Shown: positions 36,201 to 48,036, numbered from the stretch's first letter. The stretch: 64,000 nt of DNA from Rotaria socialis (GCA_905331475.1 CAJNYU010000997.1:1-64000); one strand, 5' to 3'. Notes: generated from the sequence alone by a model not told the origin. Numbers and translations: made by a program.

Positions 36201-37071
36201 TGTTGGCTGTGTAGTTGTTGTTCGCTGTGTAGTTGTTGTTCGCTGTGTGGTAGTTGTTGTTGTTGTTGATCGTTGCGTAGTAGGACCTGCTGTTCTTTGT
36301 CCACCCGATGCTTTTCCAGGCGATGCTTGTTTCCCTGATGCTTTTCCAGGCGATGCTTGTTCACCTGATGCTTTTCCAGGCGATGCTTGTTCACCTGATG
36401 CTTTTCCACGCGATGCTTGTTCACCTGATGCTTTTCCAGGCGATGCTTGTTCACCTGATGCTCGTTCAGCGGAATTTTTTGCAGATGATTTCGGTTGAGT
36501 AGTTGTGGTTCTTGTTGTTGTTGTTAGGACTTTGCTTGTGTTCATGCCTATAGTTTAAAAGAATTGTTTTATCCTTTGCGAACTGATATTCGTAGTAGAA
36601 GTCATTTTTTACATACTGAAACTTCAAAAGTATCAGCGTAACTGAAAATTAGTACATTAAATATAATCTTTCAAACTCACTAGATGTTGGCGTAGGTGGA
36701 GTACAGATATTACTTAAAAGAAACATCGTTTCAACACCGTTCACAACAGCAGATGCAGATTGAAGTTTATCGGGCCCTGGAGTAAACACATAAGCATGTT
36801 GATTATTAGGAACTTGGACCATTTTTGTGATTTTCCCAGCTTTTTCGAAAGAGCAGCTGATTGATATGAAAGACGTTTGAGTTCCTCTGAATTTGAAATG
36901 CCAGCCATATTGATAACCATCAGGAGAAGTCGGGCAAGTGCCAGCTGTAAATCCTGGATTGATCGAACCAATTTGCAGTATGTTCAATGATGCACTTCTA
37001 GCTGCAACTCCCGTTGCATGAAAAATAAATATGATGCTTGAAAAAACTATCAAAAAGTTGATTCGAAACAT
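30221..37071 (-). CDS. Secreted Thr/Ser-rich mucin-like modular protein
   Basis: Minus-strand exons 37071-36681, 36547-35931, 34360-34295, 34130-34095, 33889-33821, 33656-33606, 33480-33415, 32992-32924, 31460-31398 and 31092-30221. Every intron is phase 1, so internal exons are symmetrical. Order: signal peptide (LIVFSSIIFIFHATGVAA), a ~105 aa N-terminal domain with Cys pairs (TAGTCPTSPDGYQYGW, FISISCSF, SNICTPP), five to six 10-aa repeats (EQASPGKASG), a TTTTQP-type Thr tract, seven 36-69 nt Thr/Ser/Pro mini-exons, three ~28 aa acidic repeats (KKSNGDENQRSQ), and a ~190 aa C-terminal domain I do not recognise. The Thr tracts suit dense O-glycosylation. Seven N at 36173-36179 shift the frame within exon 2, probably an assembly gap. 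Function unknown; an extracellular coat or mucus component is inference. That the 3' exons join the 5' part is supported only by phase. Confidence 0.6.
32517..32730. mobile_element. Palindromic MITE in an intron of the mucin-like gene
   Basis: GACCGTATCTCTATTGTAA at the left pairs with its complement at 32655-32675, and TAGCCGTAAGTAGCCG pairs inside. The right end (CCGTTTTGATCGACCTGGGTA) is identical to that of the element at 10727-11040. The matching left terminus is missing, so the copy is truncated or rearranged. An N sits at 32522 within the arm. Confidence 0.7.
35153..35498. mobile_element. TIR element, CCCAGGTGAAT family, in an intron
   Basis: Left end CCCAGGTGAATCAATCCG and right end GGATTCATTCTCCTGGG are inverted. 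The interior is built of scattered TCCGATCGGAATCC-like units on both strands. Termini are shared with the 13750-14359 element. It lies in the 1.57 kb intron between the repeat exon and the first mini-exon of the mucin-like gene. Confidence 0.7.
35985..36265. repeat. Thr/Gln-coding microsatellite with assembly gap
   Basis: A GTTGTTGTTGTCGGTTGTGTGGTAGTA-like array encodes runs of Thr with periodic Gln-Pro on the minus strand. It contains seven N at 36173-36179. The reading frame before the gap (Thr/Pro) continues after it only if the gap length differs from seven by a non-multiple of three. Confidence 0.85.
36305..36467. repeat. 30 bp coding minisatellite
   Basis: Five to six tandem copies of a 30 bp unit (CTTTTCCAGGCGATGCTTGT plus TCACCTGATG on the + strand) encode the EQASPGKASG decapeptide on the minus strand. 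Copies differ by one or two bases (one reads R for P, one K for E). Length is a multiple of three, so copy-number change keeps the frame. Confidence 0.9.
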
Positions 37072-38542
37072 GGCTAGTACGTTAGGATACGTGTTCTACA
37101 GATGAAAAATATCTATGTTTAAAATGTGGCAAACAAACCTAATCAATGTTGCCTTTTATATCTATATTTTTGCCGATTAGTTCTGCCTTCAGAAGCACAT
37201 AAAAAAGGAAAATAAAAATTACGATTTATCAAGAGCACCACGAATCAATTTCAAGAGAATCGTAATTGTTTTCTGGTGCACATACTTGGCCATCTGTTTT
37301 GGCATTATGATTGCATTTAGCACTGCATTATATTAAAAATTATTACGTTGTAATAAAGGCCATAGCTGAATAATGCTTATAGACAAGTACACATTTGAAG
37401 TTGACAAATATATAATATCATTCTATCAAATTAATTATTGCAGATTCAAAACGGTTTTTTCTGTTTAGGAAGGATTCAAATTTCGTAGAAAAATTCCAGA
37501 ATCAAAAAAAAAAGTCAAAAAAAAACAATGATAACATACTGGATAATTGAAGTATATTCCGAAGCACTCTTTTAGTTATGAATTAAAACTAAAACAATCG
37601 AATTTTTTGAATGCTTTCAATCTCGATAGCATTGATTTAGACATTGAATGACGTTTAATGGGATGTTCCGTTGCATTCAAAACATTACAATCATATATGT
37701 TCTAAATAAAAGAATATCTATATCTAAGACTTCTGAAATTTTGAATACACAGATTCTCTCAAGAATCTATAGAGGTAACTAGACGAAAAACTAGAGTCAG
37801 AGTTGATTAAAATTATACATTTTTAATAATTTATCAATTAATTAGGAATTAATTGTAATCGAAAAATATCTGAATAAAAAAAGAAATTAACAATTTTATT
37901 TTATTTTATTTCGATTATTACATATTGAAGCAATGGATAATTAAAATTTATTTTTCATCGAGTGTGCCCAACGAGCAATATTAAGATTTGTAAAGAGTTC
38001 ATTCCGTTTTCACTGATACTCAATGGATTATCAACGAAATTTTGCTTGTTCGAGTCATTTTTTCGTTTTTTACTAGTTAACAGCGTGCTATTTTTACTTA
38101 GTTTTAAAAAATTTTAATTTAATGTTGCGTTTGATTTTTCTTTCAGATGAAAAGTAATTTTATTCATGACAGCATATACTTATTGCAGCCATTTCGTCTG
38201 TTTTACAGCTATAGTAGCAAGGAGGAAAGTGCTGGCTCCAAGCACCAAATTTTACTATAAAGTGCTGAAGGTGCTGAGCAGGTGCTAGAGATGCTGAAAT
38301 ATGCTAAAGATGTTAGTAGTTGTGGAAAAGGAACAGTAAATTGAAGGAGAAATATACAACAGGATGACATAATTCTCTGTTAAACTCGTTGTTTTCCCTC
38401 GATCTTGGTGAATACACTAATTACACAATAAAAACAGAGATATGCCAAATTAGGAACCTGACTTCACAGAGAATCTGCACCTAATTTTATTAGCTTCAGA
38501 ACCATTATTGAATTCTGATTATTTTCCACGAGTTTATTGTGT
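37072..38542. other. Intergenic with a short degenerate GTGCTGA repeat
   Basis: No gene. 38228-38315 holds several copies of GTGCTGA/GATGCTGA in tandem-like order; a similar string occurs near 43170 (GGTGCTGCGAGTGCTGAG). Origin unknown. Confidence 0.4.
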
Positions 38543-38939
38543 ATTTTATGAGGGTCTACGAAAATTGCTCGAATGAAAATTGCTCGATACGAAAATTGCT
38601 CGATACGAAAATTCGTAAGGATAAAAAACAATCGAGCTTAGCTTTAAAAAAATGATTTTCTAAGTAAAACTTGCAATTAATACTAATAAGTTAAACGATA
38701 AAAAAAGAACTTTCAGATCATCATAGAGAAATTACTCATCAAAAAGAGCACATATTTGTCTGAAATATGGGAATTGTTATATGCTTAGATTACTTCAAAT
38801 AAGCTTATCATTTTTTTTGATAACATCTATCACAATAAGATAGAGTTCACTTGATCTAATAATGATTAGATTAAAAGACTCTTAATACATTATATAAAAA
38901 GCTGATATATGTAAACGGAACACTACTATTTTTCACAAA

Positions 38940-41000
38940 TATCAACGTTTACATTCAGTACAACAGAAAAGAACAAACCTTTATTAATTTGTAAAGGTTT
39001 TGCTTATACTATCGATAAAACAACTAATGATAAACTTATTGAAAATATGAACATGTTCGAAAATTTAAATGTAAAAGACGAATTCACACTAACTGTATAC
39101 TCATACAACATTATTACATGAAGACGATAATCATAATCATCCTGGTAATCCCGTTTCAACTGAAATTCGAATATTTGAAGAAAAAATTCGTCATCGAGCA
39201 CTTAATTCAAACGAAGCTACACAAAATGTTATTGATTATTGTCTCACGAATTTATCTGATAATGCTGTAGCTCGTCTTCCTGATTTTAAACATGTTAACC
39301 CTTTCAATCCCGCGTGTCATCTACGAGATGACATGAAGAACATGAAACAATTTTTTTTCGTTCTGTCGTCTTCTTCGACGGCGTATATCATATGTAGTAT
39401 TCTATAAGAAAAAGACGAAGGGTCTAAATGACACCAAAATGGGTTTACACTGTAATTTTTTTTAAATTCTATTTTGTAGAAAATCAACTTTAGTAACTAA
39501 AGTATTCAAACTTTTATCATGCATTTATCGAATTTCTATTATTTAGACAATGCTTGATTTTCTCCATAATTGAAATTCAATTTGATTTCCTGCATTAAAT
39601 TGAAACTTGAATACCGGGATTTTATTTTCAAAAAAGTAGAAATTTATCACTGAATTCGTATTGGCATTTCTAGAATATCATTTGGAAATTCATATAGGCA
39701 TTCTATATTTGACAGTGTATATGTATATTAACTTCAATATATATAGTCAAATACAGCTGATCGTCACGACAAAACGCAAAAGAGAGGGATTGAACTTCTT
39801 TTTTTCTTCTTCATACAGAACGCAAGAAAATGACGGGATTGAAAGGGTTAAACGAAATATTCAAAATCGTCGAGGAAAAAATGATTTACCCGAAATTCCA
39901 CATGATAAAACATTTAATCTAATTCCGGACAAATTAACAACAACAAACGAAACAGTGTGTTTCTACAATTTGATTTTGGTCCAGGCAATGATCGTATTAT
40001 TATATTTGCATCAGCTGAACAACTTCAAATTCTTGAAAATTAGGAACAATTATTAGTCGATGGAACCTTCAAGCTCTGTACATTTTTCCCGCTGCTATTA
40101 AGTTTTATTTAATAAATTAAACTCTTTAGGTAACACCATCGATTTTTTATCAATTATACGCTGTGCACGTGGTTTATCGAAATGCTGTTTTACCTGTCGT
40201 ATTCGCATTATTACCAAACAAAACTCAACAAACTTATCGTCGTTTTATTGATAAATTATCAGAAATTTGTCCATTATGGAGTCCATAATTTATAATGATG
40301 AACTTCGAACTTGCATCAATGAATGCATTCGGTGATAAATTTGTAACAACAACAAATTCATCAATAGTATCCGGTTGTTTTTTCATCTACAAAATAGTAT
40401 TCAACGTCAAGTACAAGTCAGTAATTGAAATTTGTTGATATATAAAAGATTGAAACTAGTTTTCGTTTTCTTCAGGGCTTAGGCTTCAAAAAGAATTATG
40501 AACAAGATCCAGTATTTTCTCATCATGTTAATCAAATGGCTGCTCTTGCATTTCTTCAACCGAATGATGTTAGTCAAGGCTTTGATGACCTGTACAATTC
40601 ATTACCACAAATGTTACATCCATTATTAGACTATTTTGAAGATACATATATTGGTAGAAATCGTACACAAGGAAGAGCAAAACCAATGTTTGAAATTGAA
40701 TTATGGAACATGCATCAAAGGACAACTGATCGTTTAATGCGGACTAGCAACTCAGCTGAGACTTTGCATCGCCGCTTAAGCTCTATTATGCAATGTCAAC
40801 ATTCTACACTTTGGTCTTGCATTAATAATTGAAAAAACGAAGAACATTATATCCACTGTCAATTGATCAAGCTGAATTGTGGTGAAAAAGTAGAACCAAG
40901 TAAAAAATATTTAAATTATAGTGCACGGCTACGTCATTTAATTATGCATTCACTACCATCTATTCTACAACATTTAGAAGGACTTACTCATAAGTTATGA
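38940..41000 (+). pseudogene. FLYWCH/MULE transposase pseudogene
   Basis: Coding remnant of the MULE above. Pieces at about 38945-39115, 39110-39298, 39848-39965, 39960-40075, 40133-40290 and 40474-40835 follow in transposase order but in different frames. Recognisable parts are a FLYWCH-like zinc-finger end, a linker (NVIDYCLTNLSDNAVARLPD), the MULE catalytic core around LLVDGTFK and YAVH, and a C-terminal helical part (QGFDDLYNSLPQMLHPLLDYF). Some gaps with GT..AG-like ends may be original introns (e.g. before GLGFKKNYEQDP). No intact product is possible. Confidence 0.8.
39299..39847. mobile_element. piggyBac-type MITE inserted at TTAA inside the MULE
   Basis: TTAA lies on both sides (39295-39298 and 39848-39851) with 14 bp perfect terminal inverted repeats CCCTTTCAATCCCG. 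Length 549 bp, no transposase. TTAA duplication with CCC-starting ends is characteristic of piggyBac elements. Deleting the element plus one TTAA restores the transposase reading frame exactly (..PDFKHV/KRNIQNR..). Confidence 0.9.
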
Positions 41001-41227
41001 ATTCTTTTTTTTCATGTCTTACTCTTTCGTTTGTCAATTGTTCTTTTTGAGTGTGAGTAATTCTATAATTGTATCACAATAAAGGTAGAATTTATTCATA
41101 ATTCTACTGAAGAGTATCAGTTTCTATTTTTGATAGAAGCAAACTAATTATTTTATTGTACGTTTCTCCATCAATTTTCGTATCGGTCAATTTTTGTATC
41201 GACCAATTTTCGCTCTGCCATTTTATG

Positions 41228-42733
41228 AAAACTCAATTTTTAACATCTGGGGTACCCCTCAAGGATCTAAAAAACGTTGTGTTCAGATTTTAGTGCAAGT
41301 AGTCATATTTCACTAAAGTTAAGTTCCCTGATCACAAATATCATTTTAGATTTTAAAATTCATTGCATACTAAGAAGGATTTGAAGCACTCTCGGGAAGA
41401 CTTAAAAACAGCTATTGGCCCAAAGGTTCATGAATATCTGATTTATACCGTTTGAAAATAGGCCCCTTCGACACAGAATGTTTTTGTCTATCAGAGTATA
41501 TAAGAACGACTTAGATATTCAAAATTTGTTTTATCGATAAATGCTAAATACCGCCCCGATTGCGTCATGCCGTTAGAAATAATGATATTCTCAATTTTTT
41601 GAAGTGTAGCTTTTCGACATTTACCAGAAAGATTTTCTTACAGAATAAGTAATTAAATGTCCTCTTTCTAATAAAACTGTTTTCAAATTAAAACGCCTTG
41701 TAATATGAAGCGTTTTCGTTCCAATACTACTCTTGAAACCTGATTTCTGTCATTTGTGACCGATATTCGGTAGTTTCAAACAGATTAATTCCCACTTGAC
41801 TAAATTTATTATATTTTTTTAAGCAAAAAATCTAATTCGATTTAATTATTTCTACAACTTTTGTTTTCGGTCGGATTTTCATCTCTAGTCCCCGTCATGG
41901 ATAGCGAAAAAATTAACTGACTCCAAAAGCCATGTGGACAATGTTAAAAGTTTCCAAAATTTGGGAATGATGATTGAGATAAAATAGATCAATTAATAAT
42001 CAATCAAACAGTTGCTTTGAATAAAATATTTTGTTTTCATATAATCCTGGAGGGGACCAGACGTAAAAATCTGACCAAAACAAAAGTTGTAGAAAGAATT
42101 AGATCTGCTCAGATTTTGTGCTTAAAACAAATATAATATTTATATTCAGTCGCAAGTCGCATAGGAATTATTCTGTTTGAAACTATCAAGTATCAGCCAA
42201 GCAATGACAGAAATTCGATTCCAATACTAGTATTCGAGCGAAAACGCTTTACATTACATCGAGTTTTAAGTTGAAAACTCATTCATTAGAAAGAGCACAT
42301 TTAATTACGTATCCGATAAGATAATCTTACTGGTACACCTCGAAAAGCCACATTTCATAAGACTGAGAAAAGCAGTATTTGTAACTGGATGACTCGATCG
42401 GGGGTAATATTTAAAATTTATCGAAAGAAAAAAAGATTGAATATCTAAGTCGTTCTTATATATTCTATAGAAAAAAACTTTTTGCATCGAACGGACCTAT
42501 TTTCAAACAGTATAAATCGAATATTCATAGATCTTTAGGTCAGTAACTGTTTTTTTAAGGCTCCGATAGAGTGCTTCATATGTTTCTTATTATTCGATGA
42601 AATTCAAAACTGAGATAATACTTGTTATCAGAAAGCTTAACTTTATGGAAATATAACTATCTATATTAAAACCAGATCAAAAAAGGTTCTTCGACACTTG
42701 AGGGGGAGTCCAGGTGTTAAAAATTGAGTTTTT
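41228..42733. repeat. 1.5 kb diverged foldback element
   Basis: The whole stretch is one aged hairpin. AACTCAATTTTTAACA at the left returns at the right end (TGTTAAAAATTGAGTT); TATAAGAACGACTTAGATAT at ~41500 returns complemented at ~42445; CTACAACTTTTGTTTTCGGTC at ~41850 returns at ~42080. The loop lies near 41900-42040. Arms differ by many substitutions and small indels. It begins inside the right target duplication of the MULE. No protein is encoded. Confidence 0.8.
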
Positions 42734-45700
42734 ATAAAATACACAACAAAGTTGTGGAAAAGAATCCAAATTGAATGATGATTTTCAAGCTAATACAATT
42801 ACGTGCAGGTTTCTTTTTACCAAGGAGTATGGCATTTCGTGCAATGTTTTTTTTTGATACCTGAGAGAAAGCAGAAGCTGTACAAATGCAATGGTGATAA
42901 AATGAAAAATAAACTTCTGAAAAATAATCAGAGCTCAGTGTTAGTTCTCACACTGATAAAAGAAGGATCAAACTTTTTGGTATATCATTTTACAAGTTGA
43001 TATACGGTTACTTTCGAAGGATGTTTTTCTTTTTCTGTTGACTTCTCTATTCTGAAATAATGCTCATTCAGATTCTGTGAATAATTCAAGAAAAAATTCA
43101 CCTCTAATATTGAAAATGAAGGTAGCTTTCCCGATTCATTTCCATATGACTGAAGTAAATCTCACTATAGAAATGGTGCTGCGAGTGCTGAGAGGGGGGG
43201 GGTCCCAAACCTGCACTTCCCCCTGGTATAGTAGTATAGTAGTCTAATCTTAGCAATGCAAAATAAGAAGAGAAAATGAAAAATTTAAGAAACTTACTAG
43301 GCATGTTCTCGTTTTCTTTTTGAAATCATAGAGGTTTAATAAATATTATTTTACTTTAGTAAAACTTCATCTCATTTTGGATAATGATTGTTATAGAACT
43401 GTCGGTTATTTGAAGTATTGTGACACATTATTTTAATTTCATGAAATATTCGAATGGCTCTTTCGTTAGTTTCTTACTTGAAATATGTACAATTTTCTAA
43501 GAAATAGATTTTTAATTTTTCTAGTTTAGAACCCAATTATTTCACGATTCAGTGTACGCTTTAACCATAAATACAGTATAATTTTTTGTGGAGCGTTTGG
43601 TTTTAGATTGTTAAGAGACTTGTATTTAAATGATCTTATATAAGTTTTATATTATTACTGAAAGTTAAATATATATAAAAATTAGAGAAATGGTTTGTAA
43701 TGTAATTCAATCTTTAAAGTTGTCGAGTGTGAATATAGCAAGGATCATCATGCATTTACACTTACGTTGTTTTTCTCGATTCTCAACTTGGATAAGCTCG
43801 ACAGAATTCGTCCATTAAACTTACTCTTTAATCAACACTATCATTTATTTGTGTATATCGACTGTTCGCTTTATTTGAGCGAATCGAAAGAACGCGTATC
43901 TTAAGCCTTGAGTTTGATGAATCTTGTTTCAAAGCAATATCCAAACAATGAGTAATTCAGTAAAAATTTCACTCGGTATAATATGTTAAATTTCCACATA
44001 TCACATCGGTCTGTCCTATTGAGAATAATCATAGATCGGTTTCTATCTTCATTTTAATTATATTCATGTTACATCCACCATGTGTAATCATGTAGTCAAC
44101 ACTAGATAAATAGCATCTAAACTACGCCATCAATTTCTTATTTATCTTTTATTATAACATTATATTTTGTGCTTGCTAACTAATATATGTGTATCAACAT
44201 CTCATTTGACAATTAAATGCCTTATCTAATGTTTAACATGTAGCTGGTTTTTTCTTACTTTCAAACTGATTTAAGGAAAAGTTTCAGATTCTATTTGTAA
44301 GAAAATAGACAAAAATCTGTTGTTAGTATCATTATATCATATTTTGAAACACAGCTTCCAACAGGAAAATTTAATATGAATATTGTGCAGCGCCACCAAA
44401 CGAGAATATTGATTTGATTGGCCAGGAAATGATGTTGAACATTAGCAAATAGCAAAATGCGGATGTTTCCAACTCAACGTGTTTTTGTAACAGAAAAATG
44501 AATGGTTTCAATTTTTTGAACAGAATTAATATTATTGGGAAAATTTATGTTTTGAGAAGCACTATCGTGTTGTGTCGATGATGATTCTTCTACTATTTAT
44601 CCCACCAATCACTCAACGTTGTAGCTCTTCATATGACTCGATGACGTTCGATTTCAATTAGATTTTAATGTGTTGTGTATGATCCGTTCTTGTTTACTTC
44701 TTTTTGCAGTTAAAATTTGTTGCAATCAGCATGATGTTATTCATCATAACTACCAAGAGCATGGGTAAATTGCTTTTCAATTTTTTATAAGTTTTACCCA
44801 TTCGAGAAAAATATTTGTATGTTCAGATTGTTTTATTTAATTTATGTAAGATGAATCCATGCGATTAATCTATGGCTACCAATATGAAAAAAGTTCAATA
44901 AACAACGAATATTTCCGATGAATTTGTAGTCAAAAATGCTTTTTCAATAGATTTATTTGTTTTACTTACAAGATTACTTCTGTTTTTCACTTTATGCGAA
45001 GCTTCTCATGGTTACCTGCTTGCTGTGCGCTTGAAAAATACACATATAAGTGAAATATAAATAAATGAATTACTTGAAATAGTATGCAGTCAACAACAGA
45101 TATTCGATGTGCGTAAGAGCGGTGAGAAGGTTAACGTACACGTCAATATGTCAAAAATTTGCCTATCGAATTCCGATTTGTGCAGACAAACACCGCTATT
45201 ATCAATGATCATTTAATATTTGAACTGCAGTCATGAAGTGAAAAATTAAAATTTTATTTGTATGTTCAGTAAGTTGATTATTGAATCGAGTGCGTATAGA
45301 ATTTTTCTTTTCCTATGATCACATGAGAGATTCCTATTCAGTTTCTTTGTACTTGCAGTTTTAGATCTATCGTAAAAATTTTATATGAAAGAAACTCGAA
45401 TCACCACCATTGTAGAATACCTTTCATTTCACGGCACTAGTTATTGAGGTACAAACCTTTGAGTAAACAGTACTGCTGACCTCTAGCACAAAAATTTATA
45501 AAACAGCAAGAGTATTCTATCAGACAAAAGCCACATTCGCTGCATCGCACCTATATATAATTATTGATCGAAGTAGCGTGAATTGTTTTTTAATAAATGT
45601 CATTAGATATTTTTTTTTTGTTACCTTTTCAACATAAAAATGGTGTCAACATCAGTTGTATTAGTTAATACAACGAGAATTTACATGGTAAATATTAAGA

Positions 45701-47022
45701 AAATAGTAAACGATGGGTAAGGAATAATATCAAGTAACATCTAATATGAAATATAGACTAAACATAATTAATATAAAGATATGTATATTTTATTTCAAGA
45801 AGTAATTTTTAGTGAGCTTTAAATCAATAAATGTCGAGATCTTTCGATGATATTTCAACAAAAGACTTATGTACTAATTTATTTGTATTTCACTTTTATT
45901 TCGATTATAAACTTCTTTAATGTTTTTAACAGTACTTTATTAATGGATTTGATAGCTAATGTATAACTTTAACAAACCCATCCCATAGGTTTTAGCACAG
46001 GTGAATTATTTAAAAATATGAAATAAAACGAATAAATGTTTTGCTTGTTAAAAAGCCGAATTGTTTATCTTACTGTCACATTTGATTATCGAATCGATCA
46101 TTTTGTATTTCAACTGAGTGACTTTCGAATTTGTATGTTAGAAAATTATTTGCGCAACACAAACAGTCCAATGGGCACATCTGCAAACAGAATTTTATTC
46201 CTACGCTTAAAACTCCACCGATATGTGTGTAGCATTTTCGTTTTGAATATTTTTTTGGAATTTTTTGCATGCTAAGGTTCAGTTCATTAACAGCGAGCCA
46301 TTGCAGTAAATTAAAAAAAACATCGGTAAAGGATTTTTCATATAATCCTAGCTTGCACTATGATTCAAATTAACTTAATTAAAATTATGAAATACATTTA
46401 AATATTAATTGAAATAGAAAATTATCCTCTAAAGAACGCCTGATTCCGCTATAGCTTTACGTTTCTGCTAAAAATAATCAAAATCTATTAAACTCTAAAT
46501 ATCTCAATTCAGCAAAAATAGTTTCTACGCGAAAATACCGTCTCATGTCAGCCGTAATTAGTTTAATAAAATGTTGATAGTTTTTCGACTCATTTTTATT
46601 TTGGTTTTAATTTACTTAAATTCATAATTCAGTGAATAATTAAAATCTTGAAATTATGAATGACAACAAGTCGCTTATTTGACCTGTTAAAAACTAAATT
46701 TTTAATCTTTTAAAAAGTTCTTTGATAGTTAGTCAAATAGAAAAGAAATCGAATCATAGATCATTAAACGCTGATTTTCATTTACTACATTTAATTCACT
46801 TGAATATCAAAAGTTTAATACGACAGAAATGAGATGAAAAGGCCTTGAAGTTAATTGATAAGTTTTAACGCTCTCTATTAACTTCACAGTAGACAAAAAG
46901 GTCGCCACACATATTATGTAAAGATTTTTTTACATAGAATTTAATAGAAAATGTTAAAAATAACAAACAAAACAATCTTCTATTAATTCGGCTATATATA
47001 TTTCAGATTAGAAAAAGTATTT
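42734..47022. other. Large gene-free stretch
   Basis: 4.3 kb of AT-rich DNA without a recognisable exon, RNA or clear repeat. The only odd point is a G-run with C-rich neighbour at 43191-43222 next to GTGCTGCGAGTGCTGAG, similar to the string near 38.25 kb. ORFs at 46036-46275 on both strands have no family. Confidence 0.45.
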
Positions 47023-48036
47023 ATGGCTGATTTAGATGACATCGAATTTGAATTGACTGATAAGGATGAACAGTGTGTTGATATTATTGAAAATTGCCCA
47101 TCACCTCCGTCACCATTTAATCTTGGTCATATCGAACAAGAAATTATTATTCAACCACCTATAACATTTAATGATCAAGAATCAGCAATTACAATAAAAA
47201 ATATTGTCCCATTTGATACTATTTTTTTTAACGAAGCAAAAATTTATCTACTTGAAACAATGAAAAATAATACGTCAACATCCAATGAAACAAGACGAAA
47301 ACAATCAAATAATAATGTTTTTCAACGTTTTATAAATTTTTGTCGTTCAGCAATGATTTCTAGTCGTACTTTAGAATTTAATCGACAATGTGAAGAGTTA
47401 CTTAATCTAACAACATTTCCATGTAATCTGTCCGATCGTATTCATATACGCATTTTATATACAGTTTATCGTCGCCTAACCAACTCGAATGAAATATTTT
47501 ATGCTACACTCGGTTCCCATTGGGAAGATATTGGTTTTCAAACATCAAATCCTGAAACTGATTTTCGTTCAACTGGTCTTTTTTCAATATTTTTTCTTCT
47601 TTACTTTGTTGATTCAATGTATTTACCATTAGCTAAGCAAATTTATCAATTTTCTCATGATCAACAACAACAATTTCCATTCTGTTGTATTGGCATTAAT
47701 TTAGCTAATATCATTATAAAATATTTTCGACGATCATTATCTCGAATGAATATAGAAAAATTAGCTGATCAAAAACAAACAGATCATACAGCCATTGATT
47801 TTACGGGTAAATTATTTATTGCACTTTTTTTAAATTTTTATTTAAAATGGAAATATAATGCACACACTATTGAAGATACGCAACAAGTATTGAATGAACT
47901 TGAACAGTTATTAATGCATCAACCAAAAATGTTACTTGACGAATTTAATAATTACTTTCAAAGAAGACAAATAAAAAGTACACATGAAAAATCACATCAA
48001 TATGCATTCCAACCAAAGAATGAAAGTTTGACTTAG
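47023..48036 (+). CDS. ELMOD3: ELMO-domain protein, ELMOD3-like
   Basis: A single uninterrupted ORF of 337 aa. The ELMO domain covers about residues 130-310: IHIRILYTVYRRLT, then HWEDIGFQTSNPETDFRSTG, the family signature carrying the conserved Arg thought to act in GTPase activation, then QFPFCCIGINLANIIIKYFR and KWKYNAHTIEDTQQVLNELE. Human ELMOD3 has the same order (HWEDLGFQ..TDLRGAG, QQFPFCLMSVN). ELMOD proteins are GAPs for Arf/Arl2-family GTPases; ELMOD3 is linked to actin-rich and ciliary structures. The ~110 residues before the domain are acidic and unconserved. A TTTCAG acceptor just before the ATG suggests a leader intron or trans-splice site. Confidence 0.88.
   Translation: MADLDDIEFELTDKDEQCVDIIENCPSPPSPFNLGHIEQEIIIQPPITFNDQESAITIKNIVPFDTIFFNEAKIYLLETMKNNTSTSNETRRKQSNNNVFQRFINFCRSAMISSRTLEFNRQCEELLNLTTFPCNLSDRIHIRILYTVYRRLTNSNEIFYATLGSHWEDIGFQTSNPETDFRSTGLFSIFFLLYFVDSMYLPLAKQIYQFSHDQQQQFPFCCIGINLANIIIKYFRRSLSRMNIEKLADQKQTDHTAIDFTGKLFIALFLNFYLKWKYNAHTIEDTQQVLNELEQLLMHQPKMLLDEFNNYFQRRQIKSTHEKSHQYAFQPKNESLT

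Larger units (their letters stand above)
38552..41219 (+). mobile_element. Decayed Mutator-like (MULE) transposon with FLYWCH-type transposase
   Basis: ATTTTATGA at 38543-38551 and 41220-41228 is a 9 bp target duplication typical of MULEs. Inside, GGGTCTACGAAAATTGCTCG and, at the right (complement), GGCAGAGCGAAAATTGGTCG begin TIRs made of repeated CGATACGAAAATTG units. On the + strand the interior encodes fragments of a transposase: HEDDNHNHPGNP (end of a FLYWCH-type finger), LLVDGTFK, IFYQLYAVH and LPVVFALLPNKTQQTYRRF (MULE core), and a tail ending ILQHLEGLTHKL. Frameshifts near 39110 and 39960, in-frame stops near 40043 and 40286, and a 549 bp insertion show it is dead. Confidence 0.85.

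Noticed and set aside
35985..36467. Repeat array as a CRISPR-like array
   Set aside because: Units are head-to-tail codon repeats without spacers, inside an exon of an animal gene.
35951..36502. Plus-strand Val/Cys-rich and Leu-rich ORFs
   Set aside because: Antisense of the Thr repeat exon and of the 30 bp minisatellite on the minus strand.
43191..43222. G-run and C-run as a possible G-quadruplex or element end
   Set aside because: Single short tract without repeat partners; nothing further supports a function.
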